From NCBI GenBank assembly GCA_963778845.1, contig CAVZVW010000001.1, positions 62,001-126,000 of the forward strand: DNA of 64,000 nt, given 5' to 3'. The notes under the pieces were generated by a model. It was not told where the DNA came from and did no database searches. It worked only from the letters and a program-made list of their open reading frames with translations. The stretch is from CAVZVW01 sp963778845. Its GTDB lineage: Bacteria; Actinomycetota; Actinomycetes; Actinomycetales; Kineosporiaceae. Within the stretch, counting starts at the first letter, position 1; every line of letters begins with the position of its first letter. The translations under genes were made by a program, and so were the position numbers. Below are positions 36,015 to 45,766 of this stretch, piece by piece.

Positions 36015-37178
36015 GTGACCCGGGGGTGCGTCGTGTCGCCGACGTCGTCGGCTCAGGAGTGGCAACGCCTTGTCGGCGGCCGTGTCGTCGTGCGACACCG
36101 CACGCCGGACGGCGCCTCGACCGACGTCGTCGGCCTGCTCGAGACGGTGACGACGACGTCCCTCGTTCTCCGACGCGACCCGGGACGGCGCCCGGCGTCC
36201 CGTGACGCCACCGGCGCCTCGGTGGTGGTCGCCCTGGCCGACGTGCTGGCAGGGAAAGCCGTGCCGCCGCGCCCGAGCCGACCCGCGCCCCCGCACCGAG
36301 CGCTCGGCGTGGTCGACCTCGAGTCGGTGACGGCCCTGCACTGGCGGGCATTGGATCGGGCGCGCTGGGGGGGCTGGCTGCTGCGGGCTTCGGGCGGCTT
36401 CACGAGCCGGGGGAACTCCCTTCTGCCGCTGGGCGAGCCGGACCGTCCGCCCACGCAGGCCGTGCACGACGCTCGGGCCTGGTACGCGGCGCGAGGGCTG
36501 CCCGCGCTGGCCTGCCTGCCGAGGGTCGCCGCCGGTGGCGTCGCCCTGGAGGGCGCGCCGTTCGAGGCGGCCGCGGCCGCACTGGCCGATGACGGGTGGC
36601 GGGTGGTCGACGGCGCGGGGGCGCTCGTGCTCACGGCTGCGACGGCCGGGCTGCGTTCGTCGGCGCCGGCTGGGCACGACCACCTCGGCGGCCTGACCTG
36701 GGACCTGCAGGACCGCCCCGACGACGCGTGGCTGGCGGCCTACCGCTACCGGGGCTCGGCCCTGCCGCCCGCCGGCTTGGCTCTGCTGCTCTCCGCGGCC
36801 GAGCAGGTGTTCGCCTCGGTGCGCGACGGCAGCCGGACGGTCGCGGTGGCTCGCGGCTCGGTGGCCGGAGGGTGGGCGGGCCTGACTGCGGTCGAGGTCG
36901 ACCCCGGCTACCGGCGCCGGGGCCTGGCGACCGCCCTGCTCGGCATGATCGCCGCCTGGGCATCCAGGCGCGGTGCCGCGGCGACGTACCTGCAGGTGGG
37001 GCTGGAGAACCTCGTGGCGCAGGCGATGTACACCGCGGCGGGGTTCGAGGTGCACCATGCCTACGACTACCTGGCCTACGACGACCTGGCCTACGACGAC
37101 CTGGCGCGCGACTACGAGGCCTACGACGACCTGGCGCACGACTACCAGGCCCACGACCACCGGAGAGCAAGCGCCTGA
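36015..37178 (+). CDS. GNAT acetyltransferase with SH3/tudor-like N-terminus and YDDLA-repeat tail
   Basis: About 387 residues. The N-terminal ~60 residues are beta-rich (RVVVRHRTPDGASTDVVGLL). A GNAT domain at the C-terminal half shows AGLTAVEVDPGYRRRGLATA (acetyl-CoA P-loop) and YLQVGLENLVAQAMYTAAGF. The overall plan resembles the mycobacterial Rv0428c-type GNAT. The last ~35 residues are a Tyr/Asp/Ala repeat encoded by a 15-bp tandem repeat, unlike anything the fold needs. GTG 36015 has GGGAGA upstream; GTG 36033 is an alternative. Substrate unknown. Confidence 0.8.
   Translation: MTRGCVVSPTSSAQEWQRLVGGRVVVRHRTPDGASTDVVGLLETVTTTSLVLRRDPGRRPASRDATGASVVVALADVLAGKAVPPRPSRPAPPHRALGVVDLESVTALHWRALDRARWGGWLLRASGGFTSRGNSLLPLGEPDRPPTQAVHDARAWYAARGLPALACLPRVAAGGVALEGAPFEAAAAALADDGWRVVDGAGALVLTAATAGLRSSAPAGHDHLGGLTWDLQDRPDDAWLAAYRYRGSALPPAGLALLLSAAEQVFASVRDGSRTVAVARGSVAGGWAGLTAVEVDPGYRRRGLATALLGMIAAWASRRGAAATYLQVGLENLVAQAMYTAAGFEVHHAYDYLAYDDLAYDDLARDYEAYDDLAHDYQAHDHRRASA
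37061..37150. repeat. 15-bp tandem repeat, six copies, in the GNAT 3' end
   Basis: Units based on CTACGACGACCTGGC: copies 1, 2, 3 and 5 are nearly identical; copies 4 and 6 diverge. They encode repeats of AYDDL. The period is a multiple of three, so expansion keeps the frame. Confidence 0.85.
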
Positions 37179-37193
37179 CGCCGCGGTTCGCGC

Positions 37194-37730
37194 TCAGCGC
37201 AGATGGCTGTAGCCGCTGCGGTGGTAGAGCAACGTGCCGGTGTCGTCCGGACCGACCTCGACCGACACGACCTCCCCCACGACGATGCTGTGGTCGCCAC
37301 CCGGGTACACGGCCTGGGTGCTGCACTCCAGCCACGCGACGGCCGCCTCCACCAGGGCCGCTCCGGTCACCGGACCGTGACGGTGCGGGACGCGGTCCAG
37401 CTGACCGTGCAGCGGACGGCCGCGAGTGGCCAGCCAGTCCGCGACCGGGCGGGCCGAGCCGTCCAGCACGCTGACGGCCCATTGGCCGGACTGCGTGATC
37501 GCGTCGTGGAAGCGCGCGTCGGTCTCGACGCACACAAGCACGAGTACAGGGTCCAGCGAGACAGACGTGAAGGCGTTGGCCGTCATCGCGTGGTCGAGCC
37601 CGTCGTGGCGCGCCGTCACCACGCAGACTCCCGTGGTGAACCGTCCCGCGGCCCGGCGGAAGGCCCCCAGGTCCAGGGCCGCGGCCGAGGCCGCCGGGGT
37701 TGTGGTGGCCGAAGGCTGCGCGGGGTGCAC
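37194..37730 (-). CDS. Flavin reductase family protein
   Basis: 178 residues, split-barrel FMN-binding fold of the HpaC/HsaB type. Seen: FRRAAGRFTTGVCVVTARHDG, AMTANAFTSVSLDPVLVLVC (FMN site), GDHSIVVGEVVSVEVG and a C-terminal LLYHRSGYSHLR. These enzymes supply reduced flavin to a monooxygenase, but no obvious partner is adjacent. It lies between the convergent GNAT gene and the upstream FtsH-like gene in the same direction, 4 bp away. Confidence 0.85.
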   Translation of the reverse strand: MHPAQPSATTTPAASAAALDLGAFRRAAGRFTTGVCVVTARHDGLDHAMTANAFTSVSLDPVLVLVCVETDARFHDAITQSGQWAVSVLDGSARPVADWLATRGRPLHGQLDRVPHRHGPVTGAALVEAAVAWLECSTQAVYPGGDHSIVVGEVVSVEVGPDDTGTLLYHRSGYSHLR

Positions 37731-37734
37731 CGGG

Positions 37735-39897
37735 TCAGCCTACGACGCCCGGCACACCGTCCTCTCGGGGCGCTGCGACGTCGCGCAGATCCACGACCAC
37801 GGGGTCCGTGTCGCGCCCTCGCTCGACACGGTGGGCGTCACGGCGCAGGGGCCGGTCGACGTGCTCAGCCCGGCGGGCCTGCTCGAGAACATCGGTGATC
37901 TCGTGACCGATCAGCTCGTGGCGCTCCAGCAGCGCGTCGCGCAGCGCCGCCACGAGGTGCTTGTTGGCCGCCAGCAGGCTGCGCACCTCGGCCTTCTGAC
38001 GCTGCAGCAGGTCCTCGACCATCCGACGGCCCTCGGCGTCGCCCAGCACGCGGCCTACAAGGTTGGCCGAGGAGAGCGCGGAGGACTGCACGGCGGCGAA
38101 GGAGACGAGCGTGCCGGCCATGCCGGCGAAGCCGACCATCTGTGCGGCCACCCCGGTGGCGTAGAGCAGGTCGCTGCCGGGCCCGGTGGAGACGTCGCCG
38201 AAGAAGAGCTCCTCGGCCACCTGGCCGCCGAAGGCGATCCGGATCAACGACTCGAGCTCCTTGCGGGAGCGCGTGTACACGTCCTCGCGGTCCCCGTGGG
38301 CGAGCAGGCCGAGCGCGCTGGCCCGCTTGACGATCGTGAGGATCTCCAAGCGCCGCTGCGGTGCCACGAGCCAGGCGACCGTCGCATGGCCGGCCTCGTG
38401 CGTGGCGATGAGCTGCATCTCGTGGTCGGTGTAGCCGACCGGCTGGCCGAGGCCGACCTCGCAGACCATGCGGGCATGCTCGAGGTCGTTCCACGACATC
38501 GCCGGGGCGCCGCGGCGGATCGCGTTCACGAGCGCCTCGTCGAGCAGGTGCTCGATCATCACCGGGCTGTACCCCTGCGTCATGCCGGCCAGGGCGTCAC
38601 GCCGCTCGTCGTCGTCCAGCGCCGCGTCGTGGGACTTGCCACCGAGGAAGTAGTCGATGATCTCGCGCCGCCCGGCCTTGTCGGGCAGGTCGAACACGAG
38701 CCGACGGTCGAACCGGCCGGGTCGCAGCAGCGCCGGGTCGAGGTTGTCGGCCCGGTTCGTGGCCGCGATGACCAGGACGTTGACCGGTTCGACGCGAGGG
38801 CGCGGCAGCTGGCGGTGCGCGGGCAGGAACTGGTTCAGCGCGTCCGAGGCCCGCGACCTGGTTCGCTGCCAGAGCGTCGGGGTGTCGAAGGACTGCATCT
38901 GCACAAGAAGCTCGTTGACCACTCCCCCCACGCCCTCGGTCATGGTCGCCGCGCTGACCGCGGTACCGCCGAGCGGCGGGCCGCCGGCCATGGCCGACGC
39001 CCCGAACGCGGACCGTAGGCCGGGCAGCCCGGTGAGGCCGCCGCAGTCCGGCCCCGCGCTCGCCTGCGACCAGGTCGAGGACTGCCCGATGCTCGGCGCG
39101 GCGACCGCGGGCATCCCCGCGCGTGTCGTGGCGATCGCGTCGATCTCCTCGATGAACCCGATCGCACCGCCCTCGCGCCGCGCGGCCTTGCGCAGGGCCG
39201 TGAAGTAGGACCTGATCTTGCGCGCGGTCGCGCCGTAGTACATCGACTGGAACGAGGACCCGCTGACGAACAGGAAGGGGACGCCGGCCTCGGCCGCCAT
39301 CGCCTTGGCCATCAACGTCTTGCCGGTGCCGGGGTTGCCCTCGAAGAGCAGCCCCCGCCGCGGCGTCCCGCCCATCTCCCGGCGGAACGTCGCCGCGGCC
39401 AGGAACAGGTCCAGGCTGCGTGCGACGTCCTCCTTGACCGGGGTCAGGCCCTTGACGTCGTCGAAAGTGACCGCGATCTGCTCGGGCCGGAAGAGGGTGT
39501 GCGGGGAGCGCCCGGCCACCATGGTCGTCGCCAGCAGCGTGAACGTGAGCACGCCGAAGAAGAGGCCGCTCATGAGGTACAGGGGGTCCACGGACGGCAG
39601 GCTCGGCCAGCCGAGCGGGTGACCGCTCAGAAGCCGGCCCCAGAGCAGGAGCGCCACGGGGGCGAGCACCAGGCCCAGGCGCCTCAGCCGCCGCTGACGG
39701 CCGCGCTCACGAGCCCGGGCGACGTCCGCGCCGTCGCGGGTCCGGCGCGGAGCCCCGTACGCCGGGGTGCCGCCCGATGGGGTGCCGCCCGGCGCCGTGC
39801 CGCCCGACGGGGTGCCGCCCGGTGCCGTGCCGCCCACGGTCACGAGCCCGGCGACGGGTTCGCGCCGCGCGCGCCCCACCTGGCTGCCTTCGGCCAC
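37735..39897 (-). CDS. FtsH-like membrane AAA ATPase/zinc protease, variant
   Basis: 720 residues. A Gly/Thr/Pro repeat (residues ~22-44), a basic stretch and two membrane helices (~74-90 and ~107-127) precede the AAA domain. Walker A is GNPGTGKT (187-194). Walker B reads FIEEID (248-253), with Glu where Asp is normal. About 115 residues rich in Ala/Gly/Ser are inserted before the second region of homology (ATNRADNLDPALLRPGRFDR). The zinc motif HEAGH (500-504) is intact and the helical M41 domain follows. Housekeeping FtsH is usually a separate gene, so this is an accessory paralogue. Target unknown. Confidence 0.85.
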   Translation of the reverse strand: MAEGSQVGRARREPVAGLVTVGGTAPGGTPSGGTAPGGTPSGGTPAYGAPRRTRDGADVARARERGRQRRLRRLGLVLAPVALLLWGRLLSGHPLGWPSLPSVDPLYLMSGLFFGVLTFTLLATTMVAGRSPHTLFRPEQIAVTFDDVKGLTPVKEDVARSLDLFLAAATFRREMGGTPRRGLLFEGNPGTGKTLMAKAMAAEAGVPFLFVSGSSFQSMYYGATARKIRSYFTALRKAARREGGAIGFIEEIDAIATTRAGMPAVAAPSIGQSSTWSQASAGPDCGGLTGLPGLRSAFGASAMAGGPPLGGTAVSAATMTEGVGGVVNELLVQMQSFDTPTLWQRTRSRASDALNQFLPAHRQLPRPRVEPVNVLVIAATNRADNLDPALLRPGRFDRRLVFDLPDKAGRREIIDYFLGGKSHDAALDDDERRDALAGMTQGYSPVMIEHLLDEALVNAIRRGAPAMSWNDLEHARMVCEVGLGQPVGYTDHEMQLIATHEAGHATVAWLVAPQRRLEILTIVKRASALGLLAHGDREDVYTRSRKELESLIRIAFGGQVAEELFFGDVSTGPGSDLLYATGVAAQMVGFAGMAGTLVSFAAVQSSALSSANLVGRVLGDAEGRRMVEDLLQRQKAEVRSLLAANKHLVAALRDALLERHELIGHEITDVLEQARRAEHVDRPLRRDAHRVERGRDTDPVVVDLRDVAAPREDGVPGVVG
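39766..39840. repeat. 15-bp tandem repeat, five copies, in the ftsH-like 5' end
   Basis: Five units on GGTGCCGCCC(G)NNGG, alternating in two flavours. They encode the GGTAP/GGTPS repeats at the N-terminus of the FtsH-like protein. Confidence 0.8.
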
Positions 39898-40070
39898 GAC
39901 ACGTCCTCCCAGTCCTTGGGCGCGGACGATGCGGCCGCACGGACCTACGGTCTCCCGGCAGCGGGCCTAAGTCATCCGCCGGAGCGTGCGGTCCAACGGT
40001 CGGCGGGCAGCGATTCACCCGTTCGGCGCAAGCACGCCCACAACTTCGGCGCAGCGAGGTCCAGACGCGA

Positions 40071-40186
40071 AAAGCCAGCGCGGCGACGTCCAGCGCCCAC
40101 AAAGTCAGCGCGCGGCGACGTCCAGCACCGCAAAGTCAGCGCGCGGCGACGTCCGACCCGGGAGTCAGCGCGCGGCGACGTCCGCC
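40071..40186. repeat. ~30-bp tandem copies of the rocD 3' end
   Basis: Four copies of AGTCAGCGCGCGGCGACGTCC at ~30-bp spacing. The innermost copy encodes the last residues and stop of the aminotransferase (DVAAR, TGA). Three further copies with AAAG or GG spacers follow it downstream, the outermost slightly decayed. The remaining bases to the ftsH-like gene (39898-40070) hold no recognisable gene. Confidence 0.8.
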
Positions 40187-41388
40187 TGCAGCTCCTTGAG
40201 GACGGCGGCGAGCTGGTCCACGGCCCAGTTGAGGTCCTCCTCGCTGATCACCAGGGGTGGGGCGAGGCGGATGGTGGACCCGTGCGTGTCCTTCGCCAGC
40301 ACGCCGTGCTCGGCCAGCGCGTAACAGACCTCGCGACCGGTGGCGATCTCGGGGTCGACGTCGATGCCGGCCCACAGCCCGACGCCGCGGACCCCGGTGA
40401 GGCCGTGCCCGATCATGTCGTGCAGCCGCCGTTGCAGGAGCACACCGAGCCGGGCGGCACGCTCCTGGTACTCCCCCGTGCGCAGGAGCGTGACCACGGC
40501 GCGGCCCACGGCGCACGCGAGCGGGTTGCCGCCGAACGTGCTGCCGTGCGTGCCGGGGGTGAGGACGCCGAGGACGTCGGCTCGCGAGACCACGGCGGAG
40601 ACCGGCACGATGCCCCCGCCGAGGGCCTTGCCGAGCAGGTACATGTCCGGCTTGACGCCCTGGCGCTGGCACTCGAACGTCGCGCCCGTCCGGCCCAGGC
40701 CGGACTGGATCTCGTCGGCGATGAAGAGCGCGCCGCGGGAGTCGCAGATGTCGCGGACAGCCTGCAGGTAGCCCGGCGGTGGTGTGATCACGCCCGCCTC
40801 GCCCTGGATCGGCTCGATGAGCACCGCAACCGTCGTGTCGTCGACCGCGGCCTCGAGGGCGTGCGGGTCGCCGTAGCCGACGATGCGGAAGCCCGGCGTG
40901 AACGGGCCGAACCCGTTGCGGGCTACGGGGTCGGTGGAGAAGCTGACGATCGTGGTGGTGCGGCCGTGGAAGTTGTTGGCCGCGACGACGATGGTCGCGT
41001 GGTCGGCCGGGACGCCCTTGACGTCGTAGCCCCACTTGCGAGCGATCTTGATGGCGCTCTCGACGGCCTCAGCACCGGTGTTCATCGGCAGCACGACCTC
41101 CATGCCCGCGAGGTCGGCGAGCTCGGCGCAGAACGCCTCGAGCTGGTCGTGGAGGAACGCGCGGCTGGTCAGGGTCACGCGGTCGAGCTGGGCGCGCGCG
41201 GCGTCCAGCAACACCGGGTGGCCGTGGCCGAAGTTCAGCGCCGAGTACCCGGCCAGGCAGTCCAGGTAGCGACGGCCGTCGGTGTCGGTGACCCAGACCC
41301 CCTCGGCCTGGGCGACCACGACCGGCAGTGGGTGGTAGTTGTGCGCGACGTGCGGGGTGGCAGGCGCGGTCGGCAGGTGGGTCGGCAT
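40165..41388 (-). CDS. rocD: Ornithine--oxo-acid aminotransferase
   Basis: 407 residues, class III PLP aminotransferase. It makes glutamate-semialdehyde from ornithine. Motifs: PMNTGAEAVESAIKIARKWG, ANNFHGRTTTIVSFS, AVLIEPIQGEAGV, LFIADEIQSGLGRTG (PLP Asp) and LLGKALGGGIVPVSAV (PLP lysine). Strong resemblance to RocD over GabT from the N-terminal HNYHPLPVVV. Divergent from an Lrp-family regulator, the usual arginine/ornithine catabolic arrangement. The usual arginase/amidinohydrolase partner is absent. Confidence 0.9.
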   Translation of the reverse strand: MPTHLPTAPATPHVAHNYHPLPVVVAQAEGVWVTDTDGRRYLDCLAGYSALNFGHGHPVLLDAARAQLDRVTLTSRAFLHDQLEAFCAELADLAGMEVVLPMNTGAEAVESAIKIARKWGYDVKGVPADHATIVVAANNFHGRTTTIVSFSTDPVARNGFGPFTPGFRIVGYGDPHALEAAVDDTTVAVLIEPIQGEAGVITPPPGYLQAVRDICDSRGALFIADEIQSGLGRTGATFECQRQGVKPDMYLLGKALGGGIVPVSAVVSRADVLGVLTPGTHGSTFGGNPLACAVGRAVVTLLRTGEYQERAARLGVLLQRRLHDMIGHGLTGVRGVGLWAGIDVDPEIATGREVCYALAEHGVLAKDTHGSTIRLAPPLVISEEDLNWAVDQLAAVLKELQADVAAR

Positions 41389-41461
41389 CGGCGTCTCGTC
41401 TCGGGTCGCGGTGCGTCGTGGTCTCGGGGCCGTCGTGCTCGAGCCCCCTCTAGACCGTACG

Positions 41462-41520
41462 GAATCCGCCGCACAGCGACAATCCGTCTCCGTTGCCTGA
41501 TGGCGGCGATCCGTTGCGCC
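41462..41520. promoter_or_regulatory. Lrp-type operator candidates between rocD and lrp
   Basis: AATCCG or GATCCG recurs about every 20-27 bp, with TCCGTTGC and TCCGTTGCG as related half-sites, across the 164-bp divergent gap. Phased repeats of this sort suit cooperative Lrp/AsnC octamers. Weak evidence. Confidence 0.3.
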
Positions 41521-41552
41521 TGTGCCGTAGCTGATGGGGAATCATTGCGCCC

Positions 41553-41990
41553 ATGGCCCTCGACAGCGTGGACGAGCAGATTCTGGTGTGCCTGCAGGAC
41601 GACGCGCGGGCCACCTTCGCCCGGATCGGTGACTCGGTGGGGCTGTCGGCGCCGGCCGTGAAGCGCCGGGTGGACCGGCTGCGGGCGGCAGGAGTGATCA
41701 CCGGCTTCACGGCCGTCGTCGACCCCGCCGCGCTCGGGTGGTCGACAGAGGCGTACGTGGAGCTGTACTGCCGCGCGAGGACCGCGCCTGGTGAGGTGTT
41801 CGCGATCGCGGCCAAGCATCCTCAGGTGGTGACGGCGTGCACGATCTCGGGAGAGGCCGACGCGATGCTGCACGTGCGGGCACGCAGCGTGCAGGACTTC
41901 GAGCGCATCCTCGAGCGGATCAGCGCCGAGCCGACCGTCGTGCGCACCAAGAGCGTGATCGTGCTCTCGAGGAGCCCCGGCCGCCCCTAG
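41553..41990 (+). CDS. Lrp/AsnC-family transcriptional regulator
   Basis: 145 residues. An N-terminal helix-turn-helix (VDEQILVCLQDDARATFARI, then SAPAVKRRVDRLRAAGVI) is followed by the RAM ligand-binding domain. Divergent from rocD, so it probably senses ornithine, arginine or proline and activates rocD. Convergent with mshB across a strong hairpin. Confidence 0.93.
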   Translation: MALDSVDEQILVCLQDDARATFARIGDSVGLSAPAVKRRVDRLRAAGVITGFTAVVDPAALGWSTEAYVELYCRARTAPGEVFAIAAKHPQVVTACTISGEADAMLHVRARSVQDFERILERISAEPTVVRTKSVIVLSRSPGRP

Positions 41991-42000
41991 CCGCTGCGAC

Positions 42001-42056
42001 CTCTGGCGGGAAGCTGCCGCCTACATCGCCATGTGGCGACGATGTGCCCGCCAGAG
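42001..42056. terminator. Bidirectional hairpin between lrp and mshB
   Basis: CTCTGGCGGG pairs perfectly with CCCGCCAGAG. Inside it a second perfect hairpin, TCGCCA-TG-TGGCGA, stands on an ACAT/ATGT stem. It sits 11 bp past both convergent stops, as a two-way terminator would. Confidence 0.65.
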
Positions 42057-42066
42057 ATCGCGAGGG

Positions 42067-42993
42067 TCACAGGCCGCTGAAGAGGCTCGACTCGCGGCCG
42101 TCGGCGTCGCGGTCCGGGCCGGTTGAGCCCTTCACCAGCCGGTAGAACTCCGTGCCGGCCAAGGGCTGGCCCACCCCGTCGCTGAGGGCGAAGAACCCGT
42201 CGTTCACGCTGATCTGGGTTGCGTGGGCGCGCAGGGCCGCCATCTTCGCCTCGACGTGGGTCGACGCGTCGACCGCCGTCGTCACCTCCTCGTCCGGAAT
42301 GATCATGCTGGGCAGCCTTCCGCCGGCATCCCAACCCTCGAAGGGGTTGTTGTCCGCCCCGGCCATCTGCTCCATGACCGTGCGCACGAGGCCTTCCGGA
42401 AGGGCGATCCAGTAGATCTTGGGCACGTCCCAGGCCGGTCCGCCAGGGCCGCCGGCACCGTCGGCAGCCATGTCCACGGCCCGCATCGCAACGCGGTGTG
42501 CCTGAACGTGGTCGGGGTGCCCGTAGCCACCGTCGGGGTCGTACGTCACGAGAACGTGGGGACGCACCTCCCGCAGCTCGGCTGCAAGACGCGCGGCGGC
42601 GGCGTCCACCGGTGCCAGAGCGAAGGCATCCGGGTGCAGGTCGGCGACCGGGCCGACCCGGCGTTCCTCGTCGTAGGCCATGCCGGAGTCGCGGTAGCGC
42701 ACCTCGTCGAAGCCGTGGCCGGCGGCACCGAGGAAGCGGTGGTCGGAGACGCCGAGCGCGGCCATCGCAGCAGCGAGCTCGGTCTCGCGGTGCTCGCCGA
42801 GGCGGTCCTCCTTGCCTGCTGCCAGGTGCTCGAGCTCGGGGACGAGGATCTCGCCCTCCTCGCCGCGGGTGCACGTGACGAGCGTGACGCCGGCACCGGC
42901 TGCGGCGTACATCGCCATGGTGGCGCCGTTGTTGATCGTCTCGTCGTCGGGGTGGGCGTGCACGAGCAGCAGGCGGCGATCGGCGGTGGTCAT
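42067..42993 (-). CDS. mshB: GlcNAc-Ins deacetylase of mycothiol biosynthesis
   Basis: About 308 residues, LmbE-like zinc deacetylase. The metal motif is VHAHPDDETINNG, with the third ligand in YGHPDHVQAH. A long C-terminal region with KIYWIALPEG and GVGQPLAGTEFYRLV is typical of MshB. It makes GlcN-Ins, to which MshC later adds cysteine, so it depends on the sulfur operon at the left end. ATG 42993 lies just downstream of three perfect 14-bp direct repeats. Mca shares this fold but MshB fits the conserved pairing with typA. Confidence 0.9.
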   Translation of the reverse strand: MTTADRRLLLVHAHPDDETINNGATMAMYAAAGAGVTLVTCTRGEEGEILVPELEHLAAGKEDRLGEHRETELAAAMAALGVSDHRFLGAAGHGFDEVRYRDSGMAYDEERRVGPVADLHPDAFALAPVDAAAARLAAELREVRPHVLVTYDPDGGYGHPDHVQAHRVAMRAVDMAADGAGGPGGPAWDVPKIYWIALPEGLVRTVMEQMAGADNNPFEGWDAGGRLPSMIIPDEEVTTAVDASTHVEAKMAALRAHATQISVNDGFFALSDGVGQPLAGTEFYRLVKGSTGPDRDADGRESSLFSGL

Positions 42994-43012
42994 CCCGGCA
43001 TTCTGGACCTGC

Positions 43013-43054
43013 GCGGCGATGGCTGCGCGGCGATGGCTGCGCGGCGATGGCTGC
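43013..43054. repeat. Three perfect 14-bp direct repeats upstream of mshB
   Basis: GCGGCGATGGCTGC occurs three times head to tail, 20-61 bp before the mshB start. Either polymorphic leader sequence or a regulator-binding array. Confidence 0.8.
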
Positions 43055-43114
43055 GCGACTGCGCGCGCTGGCCCCGGGTGGGCCGCACTGCGGAGGATCC
43101 GTCCAACCCTCGAC

Positions 43115-43167
43115 TGGCGCGGCGGCACGCTGCGCCAAACTGTTTGGCACTGTGTGCCGCCGCGCCA
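43115..43167 (-). terminator. Long nested hairpin downstream of typA
   Basis: TGGCGCGGCGGCAC pairs with GTGCCGCCGCGCCA over 14 perfect bp. GCCAAA-CTG-TTTGGC makes a second hairpin inside. It lies just past the typA stop and should end that transcript. Confidence 0.65.
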
Positions 43168-43183
43168 AAGAGCACCCGGTGGG

Positions 43184-45070
<1,887 letters not shown>

Positions 45071-45138
45071 GCGTGGTGGCTCGTTCCGACGGGGGTGGGA
45101 TCGGCGACAAGTCTACGGTCCGCGGGCACCGGCCCTGG

Positions 45139-45609
45139 TCAGCGCGCCTGCGGCGAGCGATCCAGCAGGGCCTGGATGATCGGGACGTCGGCCGGCAGCC
45201 ACCCCACGTCCAGCCACTGGCCGGGGCCCAGCCAGCGCACAGCGTCGTGGTCCTCGATGGCCGCGGGCACCCCCGCGACGACGACGGCGAGCCACACGCG
45301 CATGCGATGGCGCGGCGGCAGCGGCCACCCGGGTAGCCCGGGGTCGGGACCGTCCAGCTCCTCGCCGAGCTCCACCTGCACGCCGAGCTCCTCGGCCAGC
45401 TCGCGGTGCAATGCCGAGGCTGCGTCCTCCCCCGGCTCCACCTTCCCGCCGGGCAGCTCCCAGCCACCCGCCAAGGCAGGCGGTTCGGTGCGCCGAGCGC
45501 TCAGCAGCAGCCTCGGGGACACGAGGTCGTCCACAAGGGCGGCCCCGACGACCCACAGGGGGGCTGCTGAGGGCGTAGCGCTCGGTTCGGGGGGGCCGGG
45601 GACGGTCAC
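45139..45609 (-). CDS. Nudix hydrolase (MutT-like)
   Basis: About 156 residues from GTG 45609. The Nudix box is complete: GGKVEPGEDAASALHRELAE then ELGV (GX5EX7REUXEEXGU). WELPGG precedes it as in MutT proteins that clean 8-oxo-dGTP or other oxidised nucleotides. It lies 68 bp upstream of typA in the same direction. Confidence 0.88.
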   Translation of the reverse strand: MTVPGPPEPSATPSAAPLWVVGAALVDDLVSPRLLLSARRTEPPALAGGWELPGGKVEPGEDAASALHRELAEELGVQVELGEELDGPDPGLPGWPLPPRHRMRVWLAVVVAGVPAAIEDHDAVRWLGPGQWLDVGWLPADVPIIQALLDRSPQAR

Positions 45610-45754
45610 GGGATCGAGCCTGGCACAGGGGGCGGTGCAGCCGCCGACGGGCGCCCGCAGCCCACCCGCGTGGCCCACGACCATGCCCGCCACCACGGCA
45701 ATGCACGCCACCAGGGCTTGGTCCGCGGCCGTGCACGCCGGCACCGGGCGGGGC

Positions 45755-45760
45755 TACCGT
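45755..45760 (+). promoter_or_regulatory. -10 element of a leaderless transcript (PCD-VOC gene)
   Basis: TACCGT lies six bases before the GTG start. Confidence 0.55.
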
Positions 45761-45766
45761 GCCGGG

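Noticed and set aside
40071..40186. Possible CRISPR array (regular ~30-bp period)
   Set aside because: The repeats are ~20 bp with ~10-bp, similar spacers and include coding sequence and stop of rocD. No cas genes are present.
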